The notes below the pieces were generated by a model. The model saw only the letters and a program-made list of their open reading frames with translations. It was not told the origin of the DNA and did no database searches. Below are positions 1 through 7,591 of a DNA stretch of 45,328 bases, in pieces. Every line of letters starts with the position of its first letter. Positions within the stretch are counted from its first letter, which is position 1. The stretch is from a bacterium (GTDB lineage: Bacteria > SZUA-182 > SZUA-191 > JAJRXT01). The position numbers and the translations under genes are program-made. The stretch covers positions 1 to 45,328 of the forward strand of contig JAJRXT010000100.1 of NCBI GenBank assembly GCA_024276125.1. The letters are read 5' to 3'.

Positions 1-42
1 TAAGTTAAGCTTTATACTATAATGAAAAGCTTTTTTTAGCCC

Positions 43-126
43 GTCATTCTTAAGGCCGGAGGCCGAAGAATCTGTACGCATACGTGGACAGATTCTTCAC
101 TCCACTCCGTTTCGTTTAAGAATGAC
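43..126. repeat. Dispersed palindrome, family A (copy 1)
   Basis: This is an imperfect inverted repeat that opens with GTCATTCT and closes with AGAATGAC. Inside are the paired motifs GAAGAATCTG and CAGATTCTTC. At least eleven related full or partial copies lie in other gaps of this window. Copies vary in the loop and in the gene-proximal arm but keep both ends. No coding content is apparent. Confidence 0.85.
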
Positions 127-176
127 AATTTCCTTAACTTAATGGCATTGGGGACAAGCCGAAGCATATATGCCAC

Positions 177-1307
177 ATGAATAATGAACGCAAAATAAAT
201 GTTATGCGTATAATAACGCAACTGCCGGTGGGCGGGGTGGAGCGAACCTTAGCTCAAGTTCTGCCCAGACTTCATGCTGATTCATTTAATATTACTGTTT
301 GCTGTACCAATAAGCGGGGCTAAGTCGCTGATTTGCTGGAAAAAGAGGGGATTTGCGTTAAGTTGATAAAGTTTAAAAGCCGCTGGGATATAGCAGGGAT
401 ATTTAAGCTGGCTTCATTAATGCGTGCTGAGCGGATCAAAATAGTACATACGCATATGTATGCCAGCAGTATAGCAGGTATGGCTGCCGCAAGACTTGCC
501 GGTATTCCGGGTAAAGTTGTCAATATGCACTCTTTGCATGAATGGCACAGCCGCCGGCGGATATTGATAGCGGCCAAACTGTTTGGCTATGCAGATAAAA
601 TTATTACAGTTTCCAATGCTATAGGCTGCGATTTAGCGCGAAGGTTGAGGCTTCCGCCGGATAAAATAATTACTATACATAATGGTGTGGATTTGGCGAG
701 ATTTGAGCCTAAGTCGGCTGTTTGTATTGGTAAAGAAACATTGGGTATAAAAAAAAATGAGCTGGTTATCGGCGCTGTTGGGCGGCTGGTAGCTTTTAAG
801 GGCTTTAAGTATCTGCTCAGGGCGTTTCATACAGTCAGCGCAAGGCGGTCTGATACCAAATTGGTGATTGTCGGCGGCGGTGAGCTAAAGGATAAACTAA
901 TGCAGGAAGCGCAACTGTTGGGGATTGCGGATAAGGTTATATTTGCTGGCAGGCAAGAGGATGTAATCCCTTATTTGTCCAGTTTTGATCTTATGGTTAT
1001 GCCTTCTATAACCGAAGGGCTTCCCAATGCGCTGTTAGAGGCTATGGCTATGGGTAAACCGGTGGTGGCAAGTAATGTTGGCGGTATACCGGAGGTGATT
1101 GAGGATAAAGTAAGCGGATTCTTAGCGCCGTCTAAAGACTCGCAGGAACTGGCTTTAGCTGTTGAAACTTTATTAGCGGATAAGGAATTAAGATTAAACG
1201 TGGGGCAGGCGGGCAGACGCCGCGTGGAAAAATTTTTCAGCATAGAGCGGGTTTATAAACAGACGGTTAGCCTGTATAAGGAATTGCTGTCGCGCGTGTC
1301 ATTCTGA
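177..1307 (+). pseudogene. GT4-family glycosyltransferase interrupted by an in-frame TAA
   Basis: This encodes a cytoplasmic GT-B-fold glycosyltransferase that would transfer a sugar from a nucleotide-sugar donor during surface polysaccharide assembly. Reading from ATG 177 gives an N-terminus MNNERKINVMRII followed by TQLPVGGVERTLAQVLPRL, typical of this family. A TAA at 321-323 (codon 49) then interrupts the frame. Reading continues in the same frame as VADLLEKEGICVKL, so only this codon is faulty. The C-terminal half is intact, with HNGVDLARFEP and the donor-binding E-x7-E motif in EGLPNALLEAMAMGKP. A restart at TTG 333 would give about 324 residues lacking the acceptor-domain start. The stop codon lies in a family A repeat, so the last residues VSF are repeat-encoded. 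The acceptor and sugar cannot be told. The lesion could be real or a base error. Confidence 0.8.
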
Positions 1308-1327
1308 GGCGAAGCCGAAGAATCATA
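1298..1327. repeat. Partial family A repeat overlapping a gene end
   Basis: Half of a family A palindrome: it opens with GTCATTCTGAGGC and carries the GAAGAATC motif but no closing arm. It supplies the TGA stop of the upstream glycosyltransferase. Confidence 0.7.
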
Positions 1328-1391
1328 CAGCCTACTTGAGTAGACAATGTTGTTGATTTAAGGTATCAGATAAGTTTATTCCTATACCCGT

Positions 1392-1421
1392 ATGTTTCGG
1401 GGTGAGACACCCAGAAACATA
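1392..1421. repeat. Short palindrome, family B
   Basis: A hairpin with arms TGTTTCGGGGTG and CACCCAGAAACA, nearly perfect. About ten copies occur in the window. It lies just before the deacetylase start and makes an upstream GTG at 1402 look like a start codon. Confidence 0.8.
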
Positions 1422-1440
1422 CACAAAACATTTAAAATAT

Positions 1441-2277
1441 ATGAAAACCAAACTCCCGATACTTTTTTATCATAAAATAAATAATACTCACCCTAAAGCA
1501 CGCAGTATAGACTTATATGTACCGCCTTATAAGTTTGAAGAACAGATGCGCCATTTATCACGGCGGGGTTATCGGAGCATTACCTTTGATGATGCGGTGG
1601 ATAAGTTAAAAGGCGGCCTGCCGCTTTCACCAAAATCGGTGGTAATCACCTTTGATGACGGTTACTTGGATAATTATGAACATGCCTTCCCGATATTAAA
1701 AAAATACGGCCTTACCGCCACGATGTTTATAGTTACCGATTTTGTGGGTCAAACCAACAAGTGGCCGCATAGCAGGGAAAAACTGCCGGAAGCTTTAATG
1801 AGCTGGGATAATATAAGAGAAATGGCAGCCTATGGTATATCTTTTGGCTCGCATACCTGTAATCACTGGAACCTAAAGCGGCTGGATAAGGAAACTGAAT
1901 TAGCGCATGCCCCCCTCACCCAAACCCTCTCCCCCGAGGGGAGAGGGTGGAGTGAGGGGGATAAAATAAAATACGAACTTACTGAATCCAAAAAAAAATT
2001 GGAGTCTGAATTACAAACGGAAATTACCACTTTTTGTTATCCTTATGGCGAGTATACTGATAAGGTGATACAAAAGGTAAAACAAAGCGGCTATATGGGT
2101 GCGTGTTCCACAGACCACGGCAACAGGCACCTATCGGAGGATATTTACACCCTAAAGCGGGTTTTTCTCTGGCATAATATGCCCTTATGGAAATTTGCCT
2201 ATTATTTAACCGTTCTTTATGATATTGAGCATGCCAGAAAGTACAAACGCAAACAAATGCGAAAAAGGCTAAGCTAG
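1441..2277 (+). CDS. Polysaccharide deacetylase (NodB domain) with an in-frame palindrome insertion
   Basis: This is a carbohydrate esterase 4 type enzyme that removes N- or O-acetyl groups from a surface glycan or peptidoglycan. I chose ATG 1441 because the in-frame GTG at 1402 lies within a repeat. The catalytic FDDG motif is at residues 71-74 (TFDDGYLDNYE) and the metal-binding histidines are in SHTCNH at 137-142. The later CYPYGEY and TLKRVFL motifs are also usual. Residues 157-174 (APLTQTLSPEGRGWSEGD) do not belong to the family. They are the translation of a 50-base GC-rich palindrome inserted between the SHTxxH helix and the ELTESKKKLE helix. The insertion is in frame, so a full protein of about 278 residues is still made. 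No signal peptide is evident. It follows a glycosyltransferase and fits a polysaccharide gene cluster. Confidence 0.88.
   Translation: MKTKLPILFYHKINNTHPKARSIDLYVPPYKFEEQMRHLSRRGYRSITFDDAVDKLKGGLPLSPKSVVITFDDGYLDNYEHAFPILKKYGLTATMFIVTDFVGQTNKWPHSREKLPEALMSWDNIREMAAYGISFGSHTCNHWNLKRLDKETELAHAPLTQTLSPEGRGWSEGDKIKYELTESKKKLESELQTEITTFCYPYGEYTDKVIQKVKQSGYMGACSTDHGNRHLSEDIYTLKRVFLWHNMPLWKFAYYLTVLYDIEHARKYKRKQMRKRLS
1911..1960. repeat. GC-rich palindrome inserted within a coding sequence
   Basis: An inverted repeat whose outer arms are CCCCCTCAC and GTGAGGGGG and whose inner arms are CCCTCTCCCC and GGGGAGAGGG. The local base composition is far more GC-rich than the gene around it. It is read through as APLTQTLSPEGRG within the deacetylase. 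Similar palindromes are normally intergenic in bacteria. Confidence 0.88.
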
Positions 2278-2298
2278 TGCAGGTATAATATTCATTTT

Positions 2299-2331
2299 GT
2301 CATTCTTAAACGAAACGAAGTGCATAATGAC
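2299..2331. repeat. Remnant of family A repeat
   Basis: A short derivative with the opening TGTCATTCTTAAACGAA and an AATGACAG close, lacking the central GAAGAATC arms. It lies between the convergent deacetylase and glycosyltransferase genes. Confidence 0.6.
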
Positions 2332-2357
2332 AGGTTGAGAGCATATGGCACAGCTTC

Positions 2358-3491
2358 TTAGTCTAGTAGACTTGATTCCGTTATAATTTTTTTCCAAGAA
2401 AATTCTTCAGCTAATCTTAAGTTATTCCGACATATTTCATCATACAGGGATTGATTATTCAACAATTGATTTATTTTTTGTGCCAGCGCTTTAGGCTCCC
2501 CCGGTTTATAGGAAAGCATATTTTCGCCTTCTTGTAAAAAAGGGTCCTTACCCTCAATATCTGATACAATAATAGGCTTACCGGCAGCCAAATATTCTTT
2601 TGTCTTACGGGAAGAAAAATAACCTTTAATTTTTGCCTGATAAAAATTACCCGAATAAGGAATTACACAAATATCAATTAATTTAAGAAGTCCTTTAACT
2701 TGCGAGTGTGTAACCGTGCCGGTAAAGATAATGTTTTTATTAGTATATTCGTTTTTAAGTTTGTCCAAATTATCACCGGAACCTACTATTAATATCTGAG
2801 TATTATTCAAATACTTATAACAAGCTAACAGCTCGGCGATGTTATGCCACTCCTCCCATAGACCGACAAATCCGACTATTTTTTTATCAGTTTTAATGTT
2901 ATATTTTTTAATAAGCAAAGCCGACTTGCACTCATCAACCGGCTGATTAAATTCATTAATATTTACGCCATTTGGCAGGTATATTGTTTTATTATAATAT
3001 GTAGGAGGCAGCAAGCTTTTTGTCCCTTTACTTACTACTATAATTTTATCGGCTAATGATAAGGCTATGCCCTCCAGTATCCTGGTTATTTTAGCCCTTA
3101 AGAGTCTGCCTTCAACGATTTGTTCCTTATATAAATATCCATGCAAATCAAAAATTGCTTTTTGTCTAAATAGCTTTAAAAATGGAAATAGAACCGCCCC
3201 AATCCAATAGCCCCTGACAATACAGTAGTCAAATCTTTTAAATAGGCAGGTTGATATTATTTTCAAGGGAAATAGCAGGCGGGATAAAAACTCCATTAAA
3301 CGATTTTTGGAGTTTGTACTTGGAATAGATATGACCGTTATATTTTTTAGCTGGATTCCCTGTTCGGATTCTCTGCCGATAAGCGTTACATCTATATTTT
3401 GCTTAGCGAATTCTTTGGCTATATAAATAAATCTGGAGGCAACAGCGCCGTTAAAGTCAAGCTTTGCATCTGTTAGTAAGGCTATTTTCAT
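2358..3491 (-). CDS. GT4-family glycosyltransferase
   Basis: A complete GT-B-fold glycosyltransferase of 377 residues, probably cytoplasmic and acting in surface polysaccharide synthesis. The N-terminal domain starts MKIALLTDAKLDFNGAVASR and has an acceptor-side Rossmann pattern. The C-terminal donor domain shows VGFVGLWEEWHN, LIVGSGDNLDKLK, and KTKEYLAAGKPIIVSD near the usual nucleotide-sugar site. The EGENMLSYKPGEPKALAQKI tail is typical of GT4 enzymes. The gene starts at ATG 3491. Its leader lacks a clear Shine-Dalgarno site and instead carries a tract of ten Cs and eight As (read on the minus strand). This could make expression phase-variable. It converges with the deacetylase gene. The exact sugar and acceptor are unknown. 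Confidence 0.85.
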   Translation of the reverse strand: MKIALLTDAKLDFNGAVASRFIYIAKEFAKQNIDVTLIGRESEQGIQLKNITVISIPSTNSKNRLMEFLSRLLFPLKIISTCLFKRFDYCIVRGYWIGAVLFPFLKLFRQKAIFDLHGYLYKEQIVEGRLLRAKITRILEGIALSLADKIIVVSKGTKSLLPPTYYNKTIYLPNGVNINEFNQPVDECKSALLIKKYNIKTDKKIVGFVGLWEEWHNIAELLACYKYLNNTQILIVGSGDNLDKLKNEYTNKNIIFTGTVTHSQVKGLLKLIDICVIPYSGNFYQAKIKGYFSSRKTKEYLAAGKPIIVSDIEGKDPFLQEGENMLSYKPGEPKALAQKINQLLNNQSLYDEICRNNLRLAEEFSWKKIITESSLLD

Positions 3492-3499
3492 ATTGTCTG

Positions 3500-3517
3500 T
3501 TTTTTTTGGGGGGGGGG
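3500..3517. promoter_or_regulatory. Homopolymer tract in a glycosyltransferase leader
   Basis: On the plus strand eight T are followed by ten G, ending 9 bases upstream of the minus-strand glycosyltransferase ATG (3491). Such tracts slip readily during replication. Here slippage would change the spacing just where a ribosome-binding site or promoter would lie. A functional role is an inference. Confidence 0.4.
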
Positions 3518-3569
3518 AAGCTAAACTGAAAAATTCAGGAATGAATCTGTATAGGACAAATATCTGATT

Positions 3570-3848
3570 TTAAATGTTTTTATACGTCTTGGGTCCTCGC
3601 CATCGGGCATACAAAATAATCATTTTTTTAGCTTGGTCATTAACCTGATAGATAATCCTTACGTTAGGTTCTTTAAGCTTTAACCTGTAATATTGTTTAC
3701 CTTGATGAATCAACTTGGAATTAGCCGGATGTGGTTTTACCGCCAGCTTCTTCGCAGCGTTTCGGATTATCTTGACTTCTTGAGAAGGAAAGCTTTCCAT
3801 CAAATCTCTTAGAAAGCTTTTAGCATATGTAATCTTATAGGATGCCAT
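3570..3848 (-). CDS. RelE/ParE-type toxin
   Basis: A 92-residue protein with the RelE fold pattern. It starts MASYKITYAKSFLRDL, has a helical middle (KIIRNAAKKLAVKPHPANSK), then YYRLKLKEPNVRIIYQVND and a closing basic strand IILYARWRGPKTY. Members of this superfamily are mRNA interferases or gyrase poisons. Translation is coupled: the ATG at 3848 overlaps the end of the antitoxin gene by 14 bases. With the upstream Phd-like gene it forms a type II toxin-antitoxin pair. The target cannot be told from sequence. Confidence 0.82.
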   Translation of the reverse strand: MASYKITYAKSFLRDLMESFPSQEVKIIRNAAKKLAVKPHPANSKLIHQGKQYYRLKLKEPNVRIIYQVNDQAKKMIILYARWRGPKTYKNI

Positions 3849-4050
3849 GCTTTTTTAGTTCCCGATCCAGTTCTTCCTGATCCAAGCTAAGCTCTGTTAT
3901 CCTATTATCTGCTACAGCGATATCATGGACATCTTCAAACAAATCCATTATTTTACCGTATTCCTTCATGGAAAGAACTACTCCCAGTTTTTTCCCTTTG
4001 GGATCAGTAATAAAGACTGGACTTTCTTCTTTCACTATGGTTCTTGACAT
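3835..4050 (-). CDS. Phd/YefM-like antitoxin
   Basis: A 71-residue protein with the N-terminal Phd/YefM pattern SPVFITDPKGKKLGVVLSMKEYGKI, seen here as SPVFITDPKGKK then GVVLSMKEY. This domain dimerises and binds the operator. The acidic C-terminus (LSLDQEELDRELKKHGIL) would wrap and neutralise the toxin. An AGGGAG site lies a few bases before ATG 4050. It is first in the operon, as usual for autoregulated pairs. Confidence 0.8.
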   Translation of the reverse strand: MSRTIVKEESPVFITDPKGKKLGVVLSMKEYGKIMDLFEDVHDIAVADNRITELSLDQEELDRELKKHGIL

Positions 4051-4116
4051 ACTTCAATCACTCCCTAAACAGTTATATTTTAGCCCGTATATTTCATAAA
4101 CCAAAGCGATTACTCT

Positions 4117-4230
4117 ATGTTTTAGGGCGTTCCACCCCGAACATCTAGCGGCGAGCATTGGTTTCGGGATGAGACTTCCCGAAACACCTGCGCTCAAGCA
4201 ATTGGTTTCGGGGTGAGACACCCCGAAACA
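4117..4230. repeat. Cluster of three family B palindromes
   Basis: Three hairpins in a row. A degenerate copy (TTTTAGGGCGTTCCACCCCGAA) begins near 4120. A second lies at 4160-4186 with arms GTTTCGGGA and TCCCGAAAC, and a third at 4204-4230 with arms GTTTCGGGGTG and CACCCCGAAAC. They fill the gap between the toxin-antitoxin operon and the rseC-like gene and contain no gene. Confidence 0.78.
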
Positions 4231-4248
4231 TATAGTATTACAAACTAC

Positions 4249-4668
4249 TTAAGCTAAGCGGACGATCTCAGGCATGTAAGTATTTTTGTTAAGTTTTTTG
4301 TTTATGAAAAATACAAGTAAAAATCCAGCCGCAAGCCCCAAAAAGCCGCCGGCTGCCTGCCAGTTTTGCGATACCGGCACAGACAGCCATTCGGCCAAAG
4401 CTACTCCGGCAAATAACCCAGCTAAGGGCAAAATATATACCAAAAAGGACGCCTTAAGAAAAACCTGCTCTTCTATGGCAATTACCACCTTATCGCCTAC
4501 GCCGACCCCCAGCTTATCCCGCGCCTCCGCCAACATTTCGCTTTCTCCAGATAGAGCCATACAAAGATTAGCAGATGCACAGGACTTACAGGCAGAAGTT
4601 CGCTGCACCTTTACTTTAACCCTTTTAGAACCCAACCTCTCTACTACCACGCCAGTTTCTTCCAACAT
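4249..4668 (-). CDS. rseC: RseC/MucC-family membrane protein
   Basis: A small inner-membrane protein of the RseC family, whose members modulate RseA/sigma-E signalling or help reduce SoxR. ATG 4668 is preferred because GAAGGGAG lies about eight bases upstream and the protein then starts MLEETGVVVERLGSKRVKVK. A cysteine cluster (ACKSCASANLCMAL) follows and may hold an Fe-S centre or bind metal. After VGVGDKVVIAIEE, two hydrophobic helices span the membrane (about FLVYILPLAGLFAGVALA and AAGGFLGLAAGFLLVFFI). The length of about 139 residues is normal. It stands alone between two toxin-antitoxin pairs, so context does not identify a partner. A role in supporting a redox complex is an inference from its anaerobic setting. 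Confidence 0.82.
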   Translation of the reverse strand: MLEETGVVVERLGSKRVKVKVQRTSACKSCASANLCMALSGESEMLAEARDKLGVGVGDKVVIAIEEQVFLKASFLVYILPLAGLFAGVALAEWLSVPVSQNWQAAGGFLGLAAGFLLVFFINKKLNKNTYMPEIVRLA

Positions 4669-4780
4669 AAAGCCAGCTCCCTTCTGACATAGAGCCCTTT
4701 TGTACACATGCTCCCTCGTCCTGCCTTCTTCCAAAATGCTGAAAGGCTTTGAAAGAGGGGTCTAATTGATGCTATCTAAG

Positions 4781-5056
4781 TTAATTCCGCTTGAATTTGT
4801 TCAAATCTCGATAGACTTCTTTTCTATGTTCTACTGTAAGTACCAATATTTGAAGTTGTTTTTCTTTAATTTTATAAAGAACCCGATACTTACCAATTCG
4901 CAAACTCCAAATATCAATACCAATTAAATGTTTACCCAGCTCTGGAAATTTCTCAAGTTTAAAAACCTTGTTTAAAATCCTCTGGCGAGTGAATTTATCT
5001 AATTTTTCCAGGGAGTTTTTGAACTCACGGTCAAATATTAGTTCATATATCTTCAA
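4781..5056 (-). CDS. RelE/ParE-type toxin
   Basis: A 91-residue RelE-superfamily protein: MKIYELIFDREFKNSLEKL, then the helix RQRILNKVFKLEKFP, and the strands IWSLRIGKYRVLYKIKEKQ and ILVLTVEHRKEVYRDL. The terminal H-x-K-E-V-Y pattern is common in ParE/RelE toxins. It starts at TTG 5056, overlapping the antitoxin stop by 14 bases, which suggests coupled translation. It is a different subtype from the pair at 3.6-4.0 kb. Confidence 0.82.
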   Translation of the reverse strand: MKIYELIFDREFKNSLEKLDKFTRQRILNKVFKLEKFPELGKHLIGIDIWSLRIGKYRVLYKIKEKQLQILVLTVEHRKEVYRDLNKFKRN

Positions 5057-5231
5057 CCAGCATGTCCCTCTTAGTTAAAAACTCCCCCGCTTCAATTCTG
5101 TTTAGGGCATTATTTAATTTCTTTATGGTTTCCTTATTGGATAAAACATCAATCGTTTCCTGGAGCCGCTCCATATACTCCAGCATATCATCATATTCGA
5201 TTTTTGGAATTTCTACAGTTTCCTGTCTCAT
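5043..5231 (-). CDS. Antitoxin of the RelE-type pair
   Basis: A 62-residue acidic, helical protein starting MRQETVEIPKIEYDDMLEYM and ending KLNNALNRIEAGEFLTKRDM. The last part resembles the toxin-binding tail of short RelB/Phd-like antitoxins. I prefer ATG 5231, which follows an AGGGTGA site, over an in-frame ATG at 5279. Upstream lies another T8-G6 homopolymer at about 5284-5297. Assignment rests mainly on the overlapping toxin gene. Confidence 0.7.
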   Translation of the reverse strand: MRQETVEIPKIEYDDMLEYMERLQETIDVLSNKETIKKLNNALNRIEAGEFLTKRDMLVEDI

Positions 5232-5325
5232 CTTTCTATCACCCTGTTTGTTTTCAAACCTCACAATTAACGCAAACAAAATGTTTTTTTTGGGGGGAGT
5301 ACCTTAAGCCGCATTAAACCCACAG

Positions 5326-5856
5326 CTAGGCAGTCTTTACATCCTGCATCCATTTTTTTACAGCGGGTAATTCCGTAGTATCCCAGTCATCAGATATACG
5401 CAATCTTAAAAAACCGACAAACACTTCTTCTACAGCAGAAATGACCGTATCCAATAAGAAAATTTTTTCGTAAAACAGCCCGTCAGGGTCTTCCTTGGTC
5501 TCCAAATCTACTTCAGGCGTTTTCAGACTCTTAAAATTAAGCCAAGTGGAATCCAACATAAATGACCACTCATCTTCACCGAGTATAAATTTTATTTCGG
5601 CTAACGTAACCTTTTTACCATCCAACAGAGCATGCCTGGCCTCAGTTAATTCGGAGTTTTCTCCCTGACAGATAACCGTCTGCACAGCTTCGGTACCTTC
5701 TGACTGTAAGGTTATTTTATCATCAAACCAAAGCGCGCACTGTCTGGAATCCTCAAAAGTAAACTGTCCCAAGTTGGATTCGCTCTTAAACCATAACCAA
5801 GTTAAAAAATCACGTCCTAAAAATTCCTTTTCACCTAAAAGCTCTAATATATCCAT
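5326..5856 (-). CDS. RdgC-like protein, C-terminal half
   Basis: A 176-residue protein that matches the second half of long RdgC-like proteins. Landmarks are FLGRDFLTWLWFKSESNLGQ, a beta-rich middle with LTEARHALLDGKKVTLAEI, and LKTPEV followed by EDPDGLFYEKIFLLDTVISA and FLRLRIS. In relatives I know of, these motifs follow the RdgC domain in one polypeptide. RdgC proteins bind duplex DNA as a ring and restrain RecA. Here the half-gene starts at ATG 5856, 14 bases after the stop of the N-terminal half and in another frame, with GGATAGGAT ahead of it. It may be a true split gene whose products reassemble, or an old frameshift. Confidence 0.62.
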   Translation of the reverse strand: MDILELLGEKEFLGRDFLTWLWFKSESNLGQFTFEDSRQCALWFDDKITLQSEGTEAVQTVICQGENSELTEARHALLDGKKVTLAEIKFILGEDEWSFMLDSTWLNFKSLKTPEVDLETKEDPDGLFYEKIFLLDTVISAVEEVFVGFLRLRISDDWDTTELPAVKKWMQDVKTA

Positions 5857-5870
5857 TTATCCTATCCACC

Positions 5871-6476
5871 CTAAAAGCTGCAAGCAGTAATTTGATTTAA
5901 TGATTCTAATTCGCCTTTGCTCAATTTTTCTTCAGCAATTGTATATGGAAAAAGCGCAATAAGGCTTAACCCAAAGGTTTCATTAAATATTTTGGTAAAT
6001 TCTTCGCAAATATTTTTATTATTAGAATAAAATAACACCTTACCGGTTTGTACATTCCAAATCATATCATATACATTTGCCTGAGGAATCGCTCGCTTGA
6101 GCAATTGCAGATGTATGCGTTCTTTAATTTCCTCACGCTCGCCTTTTGATAAAAATTTTTTATCCAATTTTTCTTTTAATTCCGCTTCAGCCTGCAAGCG
6201 GTGACATTTTAAGGCATTAGCGGGTACTTTACGCACATCCATTCTTAAAGACAATGTAATATAGTGGTCTTTAAAGAATTCCTCACCGATGAATTGATTA
6301 TCCAGTAAATCCATTATATTAACCCAGCCGAATGATTTTTCATCAATTGAAGCCTCGTTTAATTCACGAAAGCTGTAACGGCTTATTTGTAATGGATAAT
6401 CCTTACGATAATCAGAAGGCGGAGAACCGCTCACCCGATAACGAGTAATGCTTGCCGAGCCGGTTAATAAACCCAT
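5871..6476 (-). CDS. RdgC-like protein, N-terminal half
   Basis: A 201-residue protein similar to the RdgC domain. It begins MGLLTGSASITRYRVSG, then has SFGWVNIMDLLDNQF, YITLSLRMDVRKVPANALK, a charged helix ending KGEREEIKERIHLQLLKRA, and YDMIWNVQTGKVLFYSNN with FNETFGLSLIALFPYTI. The order (GWV, RKVPA, KELK-type helix, RAxP, then a strand before a short helix) follows E. coli RdgC. RdgC inhibits RecA-mediated strand exchange by coating double-stranded DNA. It ends LNQITACSF just before the C-terminal half gene. Both are co-directional with galE, which lies 20 bases upstream and is probably co-transcribed. Confidence 0.65.
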   Translation of the reverse strand: MGLLTGSASITRYRVSGSPPSDYRKDYPLQISRYSFRELNEASIDEKSFGWVNIMDLLDNQFIGEEFFKDHYITLSLRMDVRKVPANALKCHRLQAEAELKEKLDKKFLSKGEREEIKERIHLQLLKRAIPQANVYDMIWNVQTGKVLFYSNNKNICEEFTKIFNETFGLSLIALFPYTIAEEKLSKGELESLNQITACSF

Positions 6477-6496
6477 ATGCTCTCCTTAAAAATATA

Positions 6497-7465
6497 TTAT
6501 TGTGTTTTAAGCCATTGCCAGACCGTACTTACAATTTGTTCTAATTTCGGATATTTAGGATTCCAGCCTAAAATTTTTCTGGCCTTTTCACTGCTGCCGA
6601 CCAGTCTGGAGCTATCCCCCGGCCTTCTTGCCGTCGTGATTACCGGAATTTTATGTCCGGTAACCTTTTTTACGGCATCTATAACTTCTTTTACGGAATA
6701 TCCCGCCCCATTTCCCAGATTAAATATTTGCGTTTTCACGCCGTTTTCCAGCAATCCCAGCCCTAAAATATGTGCGTCCACCAGATCGCAGATGTGAATA
6801 TAATCCCTGATACAGGTGCCGTCAGGAGTATTATAATCATTGCCAAAAACCTTAATATCCTCACGCTTACCGGTTAGGGCATCAAATATTAATGGAATAA
6901 GGTGCGTTTCCGGATCATGCTTTTCGCCCAGTTCTCCGTCTGGGTCAGCCCCTGCGGCATTAAAATATCTAAATGAAATATAGCGCAGCCCCTCAACATC
7001 AGCATATACTTTGAGAGCTTTTTCAATCAAATATTTACTCATTCCATAAGGATTAATCGGGTTTAATGGATGAGTCTCGGTTATGGGCGCTTCCTGCGGC
7101 TCGCCGTAAACCGCTGCGCTGGAAGAAAAAATTAATTTATTTACCCCGCATGACAGCATTGTATTTATTAGATTCAAGCTGTCTACAATATTGTTTTGAT
7201 AATATTTGGGCGGATTCTCCACCGATTCGCCGGCGGAAATATATGAGGCAAAGTGCATGACCATATCTATTCGGTAATCTAAGAGCGTTTTTTTTAATTT
7301 AGCAGTATCTGACAGATCGCCTTTAATAAATTCACCCCAGTTTACCGAACCCCGATAACCATATGATAAATTATCATAAGCAACGGTATTATATCCCTGT
7401 TGATTCAATAACTTTATTGCTTGTGAGCCGATATAACCAGCCCCGCCGGTTACTAGAATTTGCAT
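6497..7465 (-). CDS. galE: UDP-glucose 4-epimerase
   Basis: An extended SDR enzyme that interconverts UDP-glucose and UDP-galactose in the cytoplasm. The NAD-binding GGAGYIGS motif is at residues 7-14. The catalytic Ser is in FSSSAAVYGEP and the Tyr-Lys pair in NPYGMSKYLIEK. FRYFNAAGADPDGELGE, GTCIRDYIHICDLVDAH and RRPGDSSRLVGSS are diagnostic of GalE. At 322 residues it is full length, starting at ATG 7465. It probably feeds galactose into the polysaccharide or LPS made by the nearby glycosyltransferases. UDP-N-acetylglucosamine activity is possible. Confidence 0.93.
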   Translation of the reverse strand: MQILVTGGAGYIGSQAIKLLNQQGYNTVAYDNLSYGYRGSVNWGEFIKGDLSDTAKLKKTLLDYRIDMVMHFASYISAGESVENPPKYYQNNIVDSLNLINTMLSCGVNKLIFSSSAAVYGEPQEAPITETHPLNPINPYGMSKYLIEKALKVYADVEGLRYISFRYFNAAGADPDGELGEKHDPETHLIPLIFDALTGKREDIKVFGNDYNTPDGTCIRDYIHICDLVDAHILGLGLLENGVKTQIFNLGNGAGYSVKEVIDAVKKVTGHKIPVITTARRPGDSSRLVGSSEKARKILGWNPKYPKLEQIVSTVWQWLKTQ

Positions 7466-7591
7466 TGTTTTATTTTGTTATTTTGATTGTTTAGGGAATG
7501 TTTAAACGTGTATTAGTAAACTGCTTGGTACCATACATATTTATACAGTATATTGTTGTCTTTTTCAACCAGAATAATTTTAGCTTAACAA

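Noticed and set aside
36-221. Short minus-strand frame at the left edge
   Set aside because: It runs through a family A repeat and the 5' end of the glycosyltransferase gene, which explains it.
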